Numbered from the stretch's first letter, positions 27,137 to 36,222 are shown. The stretch is DNA of 59,773 nucleotides from Bacteroidota bacterium (GCA_947452905.1 CANGEP010000011.1:1-59773), one strand, 5' to 3'. Numbers and translations are program-made. The notes: generated from the letters alone by a model not told the origin.

Positions 27137-28327
27137 TTACACTGCTGCAATTTCTTTTTTCTCTTTAAATCCAAAGATAAAAGCAATCAATACAGCTCCA
27201 GCTATAGCTGCTGGGGTTAACCAGATATTTGTCCACTCGTGTCCTGTAGCAGTTTTATGTTGATCCACTACAAAACCGCTATACCAGGTACCAATAAACA
27301 TACCTACTCCATAAGTAGCGAAAGTAAATAATCCTTGCGCAGCATTCTTAATAGATTCACCAGCTTTTTTCTCGGTGTACATATATCCAGTAACAAAGAA
27401 GAAGTCATAACACACGCCATGTAAAATGATACCAGCATATAACATCCAACTTGCATTGGTATTGCCATAAGCAAAACATACATAACGTAATATCCATGCA
27501 CTCATTCCTAAAATAAGCATATTTTTTACGCCAATTTTATTGAACATAAATGGAATAGCTAAAATGAAAATTGCTTCTGACATTTGCCCCATGGTCATTT
27601 TACCAGCTGCATTTTCTAAACCTACTTCATTTAAGAAGGGGTTTGCAAATCCGTAATAAAAAGATAAAGGGATACAAATTAAAATTGCCGCCACAAAGAA
27701 TATCATGTAAGATTTTTCTTTCAATAAAACGAAGGCGTCTTTACCTAAAATACTTGCTGCAGAAGTTTCGGTACCAGCGCCTTTGGGAGGTGTATTGGGT
27801 AAAATGAAACTAATTACACCAAGTGTTAAGGAAATAACCGCAGCTACTTGAAAAGTGCCTGCTGTTTTTTCGATACCTAATTGTGCAATAATTAAACCTG
27901 CCACTATCCAACCTAAGGTTCCAAATACACGTATCCAAGGAAATTGTTTTCCAGGATCGGTCATTTGAGCAAAGGCAACACTATTACTTAAGGCAATAGT
28001 AGGCATGTATAATAAAGAGTAAACAAGGATTATCCAATAGAAACTTGAGTTATCTACTTTAGTGGCATAATATAATAATGCAGCACCTACTAAATGTAGG
28101 ACACCCATAATTTTTTGTGCAGCAAAAAATTTATCTGCAATCATACCCACAAAGAAAGGAGAGATGATGGTGGCAATAGCACCGGCGCTATAGGCAGCGC
28201 CAATATCAACGCCTGAAGATTTTAGAACTTCGCCCATATAAGTTCCCATGGTTACATACCAAGCCCCCCAGATATAATACTGAAGGAACATCATGGCAGA
28301 TAATAGAATACCTGTTTTTAATTTCAT
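27137..28327 (-). CDS. MFS permease of the nucleoside:H+ symporter (NupG-like) family
   Basis: 396 residues with about twelve transmembrane helices. The N terminus LQYYIWGAWYVTMGTYM and the loop SPFFVGMIADKFFAAQKIMG are typical of NupG/XapB-like permeases in Bacteroidota, as is FPWIRVFGTLGWIVAGL. In this phylum such permeases are common in sugar-utilisation clusters with Gfo/Idh and isomerase genes, where they may carry sugars or keto-sugars rather than nucleosides. That substrate switch is inference. A bidirectional reading of transport direction is not possible from sequence. Confidence 0.87.
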   Translation of the reverse strand: MKLKTGILLSAMMFLQYYIWGAWYVTMGTYMGEVLKSSGVDIGAAYSAGAIATIISPFFVGMIADKFFAAQKIMGVLHLVGAALLYYATKVDNSSFYWIILVYSLLYMPTIALSNSVAFAQMTDPGKQFPWIRVFGTLGWIVAGLIIAQLGIEKTAGTFQVAAVISLTLGVISFILPNTPPKGAGTETSAASILGKDAFVLLKEKSYMIFFVAAILICIPLSFYYGFANPFLNEVGLENAAGKMTMGQMSEAIFILAIPFMFNKIGVKNMLILGMSAWILRYVCFAYGNTNASWMLYAGIILHGVCYDFFFVTGYMYTEKKAGESIKNAAQGLFTFATYGVGMFIGTWYSGFVVDQHKTATGHEWTNIWLTPAAIAGAVLIAFIFGFKEKKEIAAV

Positions 28328-28418
28328 AAGTGTGGTTTTAAGTTAGCTAATCGTTAGTTTGGTTTTTAAGCGAATTCAATATACTAATAAATCCTAAAAA
28401 ATGGGGTTAAAATGTCCA

Positions 28419-28456
28419 AAAAAAAGCCCCGCAACTCCTTAAAATTGCAGGGCTTT
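28419..28456 (-). terminator. terminator after the MetZ-like gene
   Basis: AAAGCCCcGCAA (28423-28434) pairs with TTGCaGGGCTTT (28445-28456), with one C/A mismatch and a 10-base loop; on the minus strand a T-run follows. It ends the OsmC-MetZ transcript. Confidence 0.85.
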
Positions 28457-28473
28457 AGCTAATAAAAATTGTT

Positions 28474-29643
28474 TTAGCAGGCTTCTAAAGCTTGTGCTAT
28501 ATCGGCTAAAATATCTTCTTTATGTTCTAGTCCAACAGAGATTCGTATTAAGCCTGGGGTAATGCCTACTGCTTGTCTCTCTGCTTCTGAAAGTTTGGCA
28601 TGAGTAGTTGAAGCTGGATGAGAAGCTATGGAACGTGTATCACCCAAATTCGCTGTTAAAGAAAGCATTTGTAAATTGTCTAAGAAAGAACGTCCTGCAT
28701 TGAGGCCGCCGTTTAATTCAAAACAAACAATTCCTCCGCCGTTTTTCATTTGCTTTTTAGCAATTTCATTATGAGGGTGTGTACTTAAGAATGGATATTT
28801 TACAAAATTAATTTTGGGGTGCCCTTGTAATTTTTCCGCTATGTATAAAGCATTACTGCAATGACGCTCCATGCGTACTTCTAAAGTTTCCAAGCTCTTG
28901 CTTAATATCCAAGCGTTAAAAGGAGAAAGAGAAGGGCCTGTACTTCTGCAAAATAAATAAATGTCGTGGATTAAATCTTTTCGACCTACAATGGCACCTC
29001 CTAAAACACGTCCCTGACCATCTATCCATTTAGTAGCCGAATGCACTACTAAATCGGCACCTAAATCGATAGGGGTTTGTCCTATAGGAGTTGCAAAACA
29101 ATTATCTACATTTAAAATAACATTGTGTTTTTTGGCAATGGCACTAACCATCGCAATATCTATTACTTCTAGCCCAGGATTGGTAGGCGTTTCCAAATAT
29201 ATCATTTTAGTATTGGGGGTGATAGCGGCTTCCCATTCTGCGGCGGTTGCATTAGCACTCACATAACTAAAATCAATTCCATATTTGGGTAAATATTTAG
29301 ACACTACAGTATGCGTAGATCCAAATACCGAATTACAACTTAATAAGTGATCTCCTTTTTTTAATAAGGCCATAAAGGATCCAAAAACTGCGCTCATTCC
29401 ACTAGCCGTGGCAAATCCTGCTTCAGCATTTTCTAAAACACATAATCGATCTACAAATTCTTGTACGGTTGGATTAGAGAATCTGCTGTAAATATTGGCA
29501 TCTGTTTCGTCGGCAAAAGCAGCTCGCATATCTTCTGCATTATCAAAAGTAAAACTACTGGTGAAAAATACAGGAGAGGAATGCTCGTGTTGAGGCGTTT
29601 GAGGTACTCTTGTTCTTATTAATTTGGATTGATTATGCTTCAT
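28474..29643 (-). CDS. trans-sulfuration PLP enzyme, probable O-acyl-homoserine sulfhydrylase (MetZ-like)
   Basis: 389 residues of the Cys/Met metabolism PLP family. Landmarks are YSRFSNPT, ATASGMSAVF, YLETPTNPGLEV, NVDNCFATP and the Schiff-base motif HSATKWIDGQGR with K205; the final block ...TRSIASHPASTTHA is intact. The WIDGQGRVLGG form resembles O-succinyl-homoserine sulfhydrylases (MetZ). The divergent metX next door implies that homocysteine is made by direct sulfhydrylation of O-acetyl-homoserine. Cystathionine gamma-synthase or lyase activity is the alternative. It shares an operon with the OsmC-like gene 25 bases upstream. Confidence 0.88.
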   Translation of the reverse strand: MKHNQSKLIRTRVPQTPQHEHSSPVFFTSSFTFDNAEDMRAAFADETDANIYSRFSNPTVQEFVDRLCVLENAEAGFATASGMSAVFGSFMALLKKGDHLLSCNSVFGSTHTVVSKYLPKYGIDFSYVSANATAAEWEAAITPNTKMIYLETPTNPGLEVIDIAMVSAIAKKHNVILNVDNCFATPIGQTPIDLGADLVVHSATKWIDGQGRVLGGAIVGRKDLIHDIYLFCRSTGPSLSPFNAWILSKSLETLEVRMERHCSNALYIAEKLQGHPKINFVKYPFLSTHPHNEIAKKQMKNGGGIVCFELNGGLNAGRSFLDNLQMLSLTANLGDTRSIASHPASTTHAKLSEAERQAVGITPGLIRISVGLEHKEDILADIAQALEAC

Positions 29644-29668
29644 ACTAATGTTACAATAATTGCTTGTT

Positions 29669-30088
29669 TTATAAAATTTCTACTTCCCATGTAATGGCTG
29701 CACCTGCTGCTCTTAAAGTAGCCGCTACCGAACAATATTTATCCATCGATAAGGCACATGCTTTTTCAGCTTTCTCTTTACTCATGCTCCCCTTTAATTT
29801 AAAAATTAAATGGATGGTTTGCCAAAGAGCAGGTTCTTTTCCGGTTTCACGTTCGCCGTTAATTACCATTTCAAATTGATCAATGATTTCTTTTTGTTTT
29901 TTTAAAATCATAACAATATCCACACCACTGCATCCTCCAAGGGCGCTTAATAATGCTTGCATGGGTCTAACTCCATTACCATGTCCTCCCTGATCCACTG
30001 GTATATCCATTGTCATGGTCTTACCTGCTTCGTCGGTAGTTACAAATTGGTAGTCGTTGTCTACTTGTTTTAAATGTATGGTAGCCAT
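29669..30088 (-). CDS. OsmC-family protein
   Basis: 139 residues from the ATG at 30088 (MATIHLKQ); an open frame to 30148 adds residues that do not belong to the family. OsmC/YhfA signatures: GVRPMQALLSALGGCSGVD with the reactive Cys, and a second Cys in MDKYCSVAATL near the C terminus. The two cysteines are the usual peroxidatic pair of OsmC-fold peroxidases. It is the first gene of a two-gene operon with the MetZ-like enzyme, which may point to sulfur redox chemistry; that link is inference. Confidence 0.9.
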   Translation of the reverse strand: MATIHLKQVDNDYQFVTTDEAGKTMTMDIPVDQGGHGNGVRPMQALLSALGGCSGVDIVMILKKQKEIIDQFEMVINGERETGKEPALWQTIHLIFKLKGSMSKEKAEKACALSMDKYCSVAATLRAAGAAITWEVEIL

Positions 30089-30125
30089 ATGGATGCGTAT
30101 TAATGAATAAGATATATAAAATTTG

Positions 30126-30133
30126 TACCTTTG
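30126..30133 (+). promoter_or_regulatory. metX promoter -7 box
   Basis: TACCTTTG is a perfect TAnnTTTG. It overlaps the most upstream possible metX start (30131), which rules that start out and supports the ATG at 30182 with a leader of about 40 bases. No clear -33 TTTG is seen. Confidence 0.5.
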
Positions 30134-30181
30134 GCAAAGGTAATTCAAATAGATACTTACTTAGCATTAGAATTCGAAAAA

Positions 30182-31207
30182 ATGGGTCCATCAATTTATC
30201 AATACAATCAAGCTTTTACACTGGAGTGTGGGGTTAGCTTACCCAAGCTTAAAATTGCTTATCATACTTATGGCGAATATACGCCGGGAAAAAAAGTTGC
30301 CTGGGTTTGTCATGCGCTAACGGCTAATAGTGATGCCGCTGATTGGTGGAAGGGCCTTATTGGAGAAGGGTATTTAATTAACCCAAATGACTATTTTATT
30401 GTTTGTGCTAACATCATAGGATCTTGTTATGGCTCTACGGGGCCTTTAAGTGTAGAGGACTTAGGGGCGGATATTAGTTTAAATAATTTTCCAACGGTTA
30501 CCATACGCGATATGGTGCAAGCGCATATTTTACTTAGAAAATATTTACAAATTAATAGTATTGATTTATTATTAGGTGGATCGATGGGGGGGTATCAGGC
30601 TTTAGAGTGGGCGATTGTTGAACCTTCTATTATTCAAAAAATGTTTTTAATTGCTAGTTCCCCATCAGAAAGTGCATGGGGTGTAGCAGTGCATACGGCG
30701 CAAAGATTAGCTATCGAAGCAGATTGTACTTGGAAAGAGGCAACCCCTAATGCAGGGTCTAAGGGATTAAAAGCAGCACGTGCTATTGGTATGTTAACCT
30801 ATCGCAATTATGGCATTTTTCAAGAAAAGCAAACTGATGAGGATCCGGAAAAGATTGATAATTTCAAGGCCTCCTCCTATATTGAATATCAGGGAGAAAA
30901 ATTAGTAAAACGTTTTAATGCTTATAGTTATTGGTTATTAACAAAGTCTATGGATAGTCATCATTTGGCGCGCAAAAGAGGCGGCGATTTAATGACTACT
31001 TTGGCGACTATAAAAACCCCCACATTTATAATTGGCATTAATAGCGATATTCTTTGTCCTTTAGATGAGCAAAGATTTATGGAACATCATATGCCCAATG
31101 CAAAATTAATAGCCATTGATTCAATGTACGGGCATGATGGATTCATCATTGAGTCGGTACAAATATCTCAACTATTAAAAAGTTGGCTTATCTCACAAAC
31201 AAATTAA
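30182..31207 (+). CDS. metX: homoserine O-acetyltransferase MetX
   Basis: 341 residues from the ATG at 30182, which matches the usual MetX opening (IYQYNQAFTLECGVSLP). An alpha/beta-hydrolase fold is shown by the nucleophile elbow GGSMGG, NIIGSCYGSTGP near the oxyanion region, Asp in NSDILCP and His in YGHDGF, which complete the triad. It transfers acetyl from acetyl-CoA to homoserine, the first committed step to methionine. It is divergent from OsmC-MetZ, which supplies the next step, and is followed 21 bases later by a small membrane protein gene. Confidence 0.94.
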   Translation: MGPSIYQYNQAFTLECGVSLPKLKIAYHTYGEYTPGKKVAWVCHALTANSDAADWWKGLIGEGYLINPNDYFIVCANIIGSCYGSTGPLSVEDLGADISLNNFPTVTIRDMVQAHILLRKYLQINSIDLLLGGSMGGYQALEWAIVEPSIIQKMFLIASSPSESAWGVAVHTAQRLAIEADCTWKEATPNAGSKGLKAARAIGMLTYRNYGIFQEKQTDEDPEKIDNFKASSYIEYQGEKLVKRFNAYSYWLLTKSMDSHHLARKRGGDLMTTLATIKTPTFIIGINSDILCPLDEQRFMEHHMPNAKLIAIDSMYGHDGFIIESVQISQLLKSWLISQTN

Positions 31208-31228
31208 TTACACCTTCAATAATTCGTT

Positions 31229-31390
31229 ATGGGTATTTTAAGACAAATAGGAGAGTATTTATTTTTAGTAAAGCGTGATCCAAAACAAGAGCGAACTGGA
31301 ATGATGAAAGCCATGCATGGCATGAATCGAATCTCGCTAATTATTTTTTTAATTGGAATTTTGGTAATCTTAATTAGAAAGTTCTTCTAA
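31229..31390 (+). CDS. small single-pass membrane protein (DUF6728-like)
   Basis: 53 residues starting MGILRQIGEYLFLVKRDPKQ, then a basic region around KAMHGMNRIS, one membrane helix (LIIFLIGILVILI) and the end RKFF. The N-terminal QIGEYLF motif and layout match a small protein family widespread in Bacteroidota that I recall as DUF6728; its function is unknown. It is probably cotranscribed with metX. The last 21 bases overlap the convergent lpxB gene. Confidence 0.75.
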   Translation: MGILRQIGEYLFLVKRDPKQERTGMMKAMHGMNRISLIIFLIGILVILIRKFF

Positions 31391-32482
31391 GATAATTTCG
31401 GCTGCAACAGTGGTGGCGCTTTTACCAGTATATAAGTTATTTTTTAATTGAGCGTAGTCTGTTTTTATTTGCTTTTTCTTTTCCTCATTATTTAAAAGCA
31501 AACCTAATTCATGTACTAAGTTTTGGGTATTTAAATGTTCCTGAATTAATTCTTTTACTACTTCTTTGTTCATAATTAAATTTACGAGTGCAATAAATTT
31601 AATTTTTACAAAACGTTTAGCGAGTGCTAGTGTTATAGGATTTCCCTTATAGCAGACAATTTCTGGCACCCCCAGTAAGGCTGTTTCTAAAGTAGCAGTA
31701 CCACTAGTTACCAAGGCAGCAACACTATGGTTTAACAATGCATAAGTATTCCCCTTTACTATATGTACTTGTTTGTGTTTAGGAACTAATGCAGAAAACC
31801 AATCATCTTCTAGGCCAGGTGCTTGTGCAATGGCAAAATGGTAATTAGGAAAAGCATTGATTACCGAAAGCATGGCGGGTAATTTTTTTATAATCTCTTG
31901 CTTTCGGCTACCAGGTAATAAGGCGATTATTTTTTCGTTGGATAATGCTGGCAGTGGGTGAGCTAAATTATGTTGATCCGCTAAAACTTGCATTAAAGGA
32001 TGTCCAATATAGTCAACCTCCCAATTCCATCTATCTTTAAAATATTGTTTTTCGAATGGCAAAATACATAATAATCTATCAATGGATGCACGCATAGAGG
32101 GTACTCTATTTTCTTTCCATGCCCATACTTGAGGCGCAATAAAATAAATTACTTTTAAACCTTTTGCTTTCGCCCATTTGGCAATACGTAAATTAAAACC
32201 TGGATAATCGATGCAAATTAAAACATCAGGACTGAAGGCGTCTATATCTTGTTTGCAAAATTTGATATTAGATAAAATAGTACGCAAATTCATTAACACT
32301 TCTACAAAACCCATAAAGGCTAAGCTTCGATAATGTTTAACTAAGTGTCCTCCTGCAGCTTGCATTAAATCGCCACCCCAGCACTGAATAACAGCATTGG
32401 TATCCTTGGCCTTGATGGCCTTGATTAAATTGGAACCATGTAAATCGCCGCTAGCTTCGCCAGCAATAATATAATAACGCAT
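31370..32482 (-). CDS. lpxB: lipid-A-disaccharide synthase LpxB
   Basis: 370 residues, normal for the family. Signatures: IIAGEASGDLHGSNLIKAI at the N terminus, DVLICIDYPGFNLRIAKWAK, YFIAPQVWAWKENR, ALLPGSRKQEI, and SGTATLETALLGVPEIVCYK. It joins UDP-diacylglucosamine and lipid X to form the lipid A disaccharide at the inner membrane. It starts on the base after the small membrane protein gene and is the last gene of surE-(96 aa)-lpxB. Confidence 0.96.
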   Translation of the reverse strand: MRYYIIAGEASGDLHGSNLIKAIKAKDTNAVIQCWGGDLMQAAGGHLVKHYRSLAFMGFVEVLMNLRTILSNIKFCKQDIDAFSPDVLICIDYPGFNLRIAKWAKAKGLKVIYFIAPQVWAWKENRVPSMRASIDRLLCILPFEKQYFKDRWNWEVDYIGHPLMQVLADQHNLAHPLPALSNEKIIALLPGSRKQEIIKKLPAMLSVINAFPNYHFAIAQAPGLEDDWFSALVPKHKQVHIVKGNTYALLNHSVAALVTSGTATLETALLGVPEIVCYKGNPITLALAKRFVKIKFIALVNLIMNKEVVKELIQEHLNTQNLVHELGLLLNNEEKKKQIKTDYAQLKNNLYTGKSATTVAAEIILEELSN

Positions 32483-32773
32483 TTATAAAAACCATTTACA
32501 TGCAATAGCAACTATTGCATAAATACAAGTAGTAAAAAAAATTCCTTTAGCTGTTTTATCATTTTGTTTTTGAAAAAAGTAAGTGAGTAGTGCTCCATTT
32601 AATAATAAGGAGACACTTATCATGGCTGATAAAATAGATTTTTGTCGATTGAGTAAGTCTAAAAATTCAGTCAATGAAAAAAAAGAAAACTTCCATTCAT
32701 AAAATAATACAAAGCCTAGAAAGGGGAGGGCTAAACCTAATAAAACACCTACTATATAATTGTCTTTATTCAT
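32483..32773 (-). CDS. hypothetical small membrane protein
   Basis: 96 residues with three likely membrane helices: VGVLLGLALPFLGFVLFY, MISVSLLLNGALLTYFF and GIFFTTCIYAIVAIACKWFL. I do not recognise the family with certainty; a similar small protein often lies between surE and lpxB in Bacteroidota. Nine bases follow surE and none precede lpxB, so it is translated within this operon and may act at the membrane in envelope synthesis. Confidence 0.7.
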   Translation of the reverse strand: MNKDNYIVGVLLGLALPFLGFVLFYEWKFSFFSLTEFLDLLNRQKSILSAMISVSLLLNGALLTYFFQKQNDKTAKGIFFTTCIYAIVAIACKWFL

Positions 32774-32781
32774 TACTTACA

Positions 32782-33567
32782 TTACCATTTCCATTTCTTG
32801 GAAAGTTTGTCTTTTAAAAGGTGATTGGTTAAATCAAATTGTACAGGTACTACGCTCACATAATTGTTTTTTAAAGCCCATACGTCGGTATCTTTTGATT
32901 TATCAAAATTCACGAACTCGCCTGTTAACCAATAGTATTTTTTTCCATGTGGGTCGGTGCGCTCTACAAATTTCTCGTCGTATTTGGCATAGGATTGCTT
33001 ACAAATCTTAATTCCTTTAATTAAGGGAATTGCCAGTTTTGGAATATTTACATTCAAGCAAAGGTGTTTATTTAAGTTTTTATCTGCTAGTAATTTTTGA
33101 ACAATGATGCGTGCAAAATGTTTGGCTGCAGTAAAATCGGCTTCGATACTTAGGTCCAATAAACTAAAACCTATGCTTGGAATACTTTCTATAGAAGCTT
33201 CCAAAGCGGCCGACATGGTTCCTGAATAGATGACATTAATAGAATGGTTGGCGCCATGATTAATGCCACTTAAACAGATAGTGGGTTTTTGATGTAAAAC
33301 TTTATCAACTGCTAATTTTACACAGTCTACAGGGGTGCCGCTACAAGTATAAGCCTCTACACCGTCTACAATATGCGCTTTTTGTAATCTCAAATGTTGC
33401 CCTAAGGTTATGGCATGTCCCATACCACTTTGTGGCTTATCTGGGGCCACTACAATCACTTTCCCTAAATCCATGACTGCTTCTACTAGGGCCTTAATTC
33501 CGGGGGCACTAATACTGTCGTCATTGGTGATAAGGATAACGGGTTGATTCAATTTTTTTGTAGCCAT
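32782..33567 (-). CDS. surE: 5'/3'-nucleotidase SurE
   Basis: 261 residues from the ATG at 33567; a TTG at 33582 would add five residues. Signatures: ILITNDDSISAPGI with the metal-binding NDD, VVAPDKPQSGMGHAIT, CSGTPVDCVKLAV, LSGINHGANH and YSGTMSAALEA. It dephosphorylates nucleoside monophosphates in a metal-dependent way. It heads the minus-strand operon leading to lpxB and is divergent from the XRE-S24 regulator gene. Confidence 0.95.
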   Translation of the reverse strand: MATKKLNQPVILITNDDSISAPGIKALVEAVMDLGKVIVVAPDKPQSGMGHAITLGQHLRLQKAHIVDGVEAYTCSGTPVDCVKLAVDKVLHQKPTICLSGINHGANHSINVIYSGTMSAALEASIESIPSIGFSLLDLSIEADFTAAKHFARIIVQKLLADKNLNKHLCLNVNIPKLAIPLIKGIKICKQSYAKYDEKFVERTDPHGKKYYWLTGEFVNFDKSKDTDVWALKNNYVSVVPVQFDLTNHLLKDKLSKKWKW

Positions 33568-33622
33568 AATGCAAGTTACCAAGTGGCTGTGGAAAGAAAA
33601 AATAAAGAAATTGCTAAAAATA

Positions 33623-33652
33623 TTTGGAAAAACTAAATTATTTAGTAAATTG
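33623..33652 (+). promoter_or_regulatory. promoter of the XRE-S24 regulator with internal palindrome
   Basis: TTTG at 33623-33626 and TAAATTG at 33646-33652 form a -33/-7 pair with a 19-base spacer. Between them sits the perfect palindrome ACTAAAT-T-ATTTAGT at 33632-33646. An operator between the two promoter boxes fits negative autoregulation. Confidence 0.55.
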
Positions 33653-33669
33653 CACTAAAATCATTAGTT

Positions 33670-34455
33670 ATGTCATACGCAGGTAAGAATTTAAAATTCA
33701 TCCGTAAACAACGCGAATGGACACAAGAGGAAATGGCCAATCAATTGCAAATTAAACGTTCCCTTGTGGGTGCTTATGAAGAGCAAAGAGCAGAGCCAAG
33801 GCTAGAAGTGCAGGAAGCCATTTGTGCTTTGTTTAATATTAGCTTGGAGGAGTTTCTTTTTCAAGATTTGTCTCAGAAAGAGGGTACTATGGGGGAGGAG
33901 AATACCACTGCCATGTCATATTTAGATCGTCGCAGATCTTTAAAGACGGATAAGTCATCGGCAATTTCCATTGTTTCCTTTGTACCCGTTAAGGCCGCAG
34001 CTGGGTATTTGGCTGGTTATGCCGATCCGGAGTTCTTGGACGAGCTTAACACCTTCACTTTGCCAATGTTGGCTCCTGGAGATTATCGTGCTTTTGAAAT
34101 CATTGGGGATAGTATGCTTCCCACGCCTAGTGGAAGTGTTATTGTAGGAGAAAAAGTGGATAGTATAAGGGAGGTTAAGAACAGCAATACCTATATCGTA
34201 GTTTCAAATGCTGACGGTGTTGTGTATAAAAGAATAATCACCAATGACGACCATAAAGAAAAGCTTACTCTATTAAGTGATAATCCTTTATACGAGCCAT
34301 ATCAAGTAAATAGTCAAGATATCGTGGAAATTTGGAAGGCAGTATATATTATCCATAAGCCTGGGGCACAGCCCATGTGGGATGTGGATCAATTAGCAGG
34401 TGTGGTAAATAGCTTGCAGGATAAAATTAGTAATCTAAAACGTACAATGAATTAG
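33670..34455 (+). CDS. XRE-family regulator with LexA-like S24 peptidase domain
   Basis: 261 residues. Residues about 6-62 are a Cro/CI-type helix-turn-helix (LKFIRKQREWTQEEMANQLQIKRSLVGAYEEQRAEP). Residues about 100-220 are an S24 domain: a possible Ala-Gly cleavage site in VKAAAGY, the nucleophile in GDSMLP, and the general-base Lys in VVYKR. The Ser-Lys dyad is intact, so self-cleavage is possible. The C terminus is a short coiled coil. It resembles a LexA/CI-type stress switch; classical LexA is scarce in Bacteroidota. Target genes are unknown. A terminator follows at 34477. Confidence 0.88.
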   Translation: MSYAGKNLKFIRKQREWTQEEMANQLQIKRSLVGAYEEQRAEPRLEVQEAICALFNISLEEFLFQDLSQKEGTMGEENTTAMSYLDRRRSLKTDKSSAISIVSFVPVKAAAGYLAGYADPEFLDELNTFTLPMLAPGDYRAFEIIGDSMLPTPSGSVIVGEKVDSIREVKNSNTYIVVSNADGVVYKRIITNDDHKEKLTLLSDNPLYEPYQVNSQDIVEIWKAVYIIHKPGAQPMWDVDQLAGVVNSLQDKISNLKRTMN

Positions 34456-34476
34456 ACTTAACCGCTAATCTATTCA

Positions 34477-34504
34477 AACCCAGGCCATTTAGCTTGGGTT
34501 TTTT
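34477..34504 (+). terminator. terminator after the XRE-S24 regulator
   Basis: 9-bp stem AACCCAGGC (34477-34485) / GCTTGGGTT (34492-34500) with one G-T pair, loop CATTTA, then a short T-run. Confidence 0.85.
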
Positions 34505-34614
34505 AATGACATTAAAGAGGAATCTTGTATTCTTACTATGCTTTAAATTAAAAGGCATAAATTATTGATAAACAAATATTAAGGCCTTTATTATTGCAAT
34601 TAAATATTAATTTA

Positions 34615-36150
34615 TTATTCCCATTCTATGGTGGCCGGAGGCTTGGAACTTATGTCGTAAACGACTCTGTTAATGCCTCTAACCTCATTGATGATGGCAT
34701 TACTTACATGAGCTAAAAACTCATAAGGTAAGTGTGCCCAATCGGCGGTCATTCCGTCAACCGAAGTAACTGCTCGAAGCGCAACCGTATATTCGTAGGT
34801 TCTTTCGTCGCCCATAACCCCAACACTTTTTACTGGTAGCAGAATGGTGCCTGCTTGCCAAACTTTATTATATAGATCAAATTGCTTTAGGGCTTTTACA
34901 TAGACATCGTCTGCTCTTTGTAAAAGATCCACTTTTTCGGGGGTAATGTCACCCAATATACGGATGGCTAAACCAGGTCCAGGGAAAGGGTGACGATTAA
35001 TGAGGTCGGCAGGGATGCCAAGCTCAAGGCCCACTTTACGAACCTCGTCTTTAAATAAATAACGTAAAGGTTCAACTAAGTTAAGGCGCAAGGTATCGGG
35101 TAAGCCCCCTACATTATGGTGCGACTTAATGGTTTGTGAAGGGCCATGCACACTTACGCTTTCGATTACATCAGGATAAATTGTCCCTTGACCTAAAAAC
35201 TTGGCTTCCAACATTTTAGATGCTTCTATTTGAAATACATCTATAAATAGTTTGCCAATAATTTTGCGCTTTTCTTCGGGGTCTGATTTACCAGCAAGGG
35301 CATCATAAAACATCTGTTTGGCATCAATACCTTTTACGTTTAACCCTACTGAGTTGTATATATCTAATACGCTTTGGAACTCATCTTTTCTTAAAACACC
35401 ATTATCCACAAAAATGCCGTGAAGGCGAGAACCAATGGCTTTATGAATTAAGGTAGCAGCAACGGTACTATCCACTCCGCCACTTAAAGCCATTATTACA
35501 TGTCCATCTCCAATCTGGGCTTTCAGCTTTTCGACTGTCTCATTTACAAAGGAGGCAGGGGTCCAGTTTTGGCTGCAGCCACATATATCTACAAGGAAAT
35601 TTTTGATCATCGTCTTTCCTTCGGTAGAATGGTACACTTCGGGGTGAAATTGAAAACCATGAAGGCTATTTCCAGCATCTTGTTTTTTACGGAAAGCGGC
35701 TACAGGAATACTATCTGTATCAGCTAACAATTCAAAATTATCAGGCAGTTGGGTAATGGAATCACTATGGCTCATCCAAACCTGGCTATTAGCTTCAATG
35801 CCTTTAAATATTTGGTCCTCTTTTTGGATTCTAAGTTGAGCGCGACCATACTCTCTTTTGTTTGATTTTTCAACTTTACCTCCAAAGTTTTTAGCACTTA
35901 ATTGAGCACCATAGCAAACTGTTAAAAGAGGCAGTTTTGCTAACATACTAGCAATATCAACATTGGGGGCTTCGGATTCATTTACACTTGCAGGGGAGCC
36001 ACTTAAAATAATTCCTTTTAAACTACTATCGTATTCAACGGGAGTGTTAAAAGGTTTGATTTCGCAATACACATTGGCTTCTCTAACAGCTCTTGCAATT
36101 AACTGTGTGTATTGGCTTCCAAAGTCTAGGATGAGTATTTTTTCGGTCAT
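34615..36150 (-). CDS. guaA: GMP synthase (glutamine-hydrolysing)
   Basis: 511 residues from the ATG at 36150; a GTG at 36165 would add five residues. The N-terminal glutamine amidotransferase has [17 protein letters not shown], nucleophile Cys in LTVCYGAQL and the His-Glu pair in [10 protein letters not shown]. The ATP-pyrophosphatase has the P-loop [12 protein letters not shown], and the C-terminal dimerisation domain ends [12 protein letters not shown]. It converts XMP to GMP. It lies downstream of rpsT, separated by a terminator. The slightly unusual VCYGAQ (often ICYGMQ) is not expected to matter. Confidence 0.97.
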   Translation of the reverse strand: MTEKILILDFGSQYTQLIARAVREANVYCEIKPFNTPVEYDSSLKGIILSGSPASVNESEAPNVDIASMLAKLPLLTVCYGAQLSAKNFGGKVEKSNKREYGRAQLRIQKEDQIFKGIEANSQVWMSHSDSITQLPDNFELLADTDSIPVAAFRKKQDAGNSLHGFQFHPEVYHSTEGKTMIKNFLVDICGCSQNWTPASFVNETVEKLKAQIGDGHVIMALSGGVDSTVAATLIHKAIGSRLHGIFVDNGVLRKDEFQSVLDIYNSVGLNVKGIDAKQMFYDALAGKSDPEEKRKIIGKLFIDVFQIEASKMLEAKFLGQGTIYPDVIESVSVHGPSQTIKSHHNVGGLPDTLRLNLVEPLRYLFKDEVRKVGLELGIPADLINRHPFPGPGLAIRILGDITPEKVDLLQRADDVYVKALKQFDLYNKVWQAGTILLPVKSVGVMGDERTYEYTVALRAVTSVDGMTADWAHLPYEFLAHVSNAIINEVRGINRVVYDISSKPPATIEWE

Positions 36151-36163
36151 GGCACGAAGATAC

Positions 36164-36195
36164 ACAAAAAAAATCCCGCCTGAAAGGGCGGGATT
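36164..36195 (-). terminator. terminator of rpsT
   Basis: Stem AATCCCGCC (36172-36180) / GGCGGGATT (36187-36195), loop TGAAAG; on the minus strand it is followed by eight T. It lies just upstream of guaA. Confidence 0.92.
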
Positions 36196-36222
36196 CGTAT
36201 GTGAATAGCTTGTAGCTATAGA

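Noticed and set aside
29644..30181. SAM riboswitch near the methionine genes
   Set aside because: The gap between the MetZ-like and OsmC-like genes is 25 bases and the leader of metX is about 40 bases with no paired structure, too short for a known SAM aptamer.
30131..30181. Upstream TTG start for metX
   Set aside because: It overlaps a perfect -7 promoter box, and the added residues are not part of the usual MetX N terminus.
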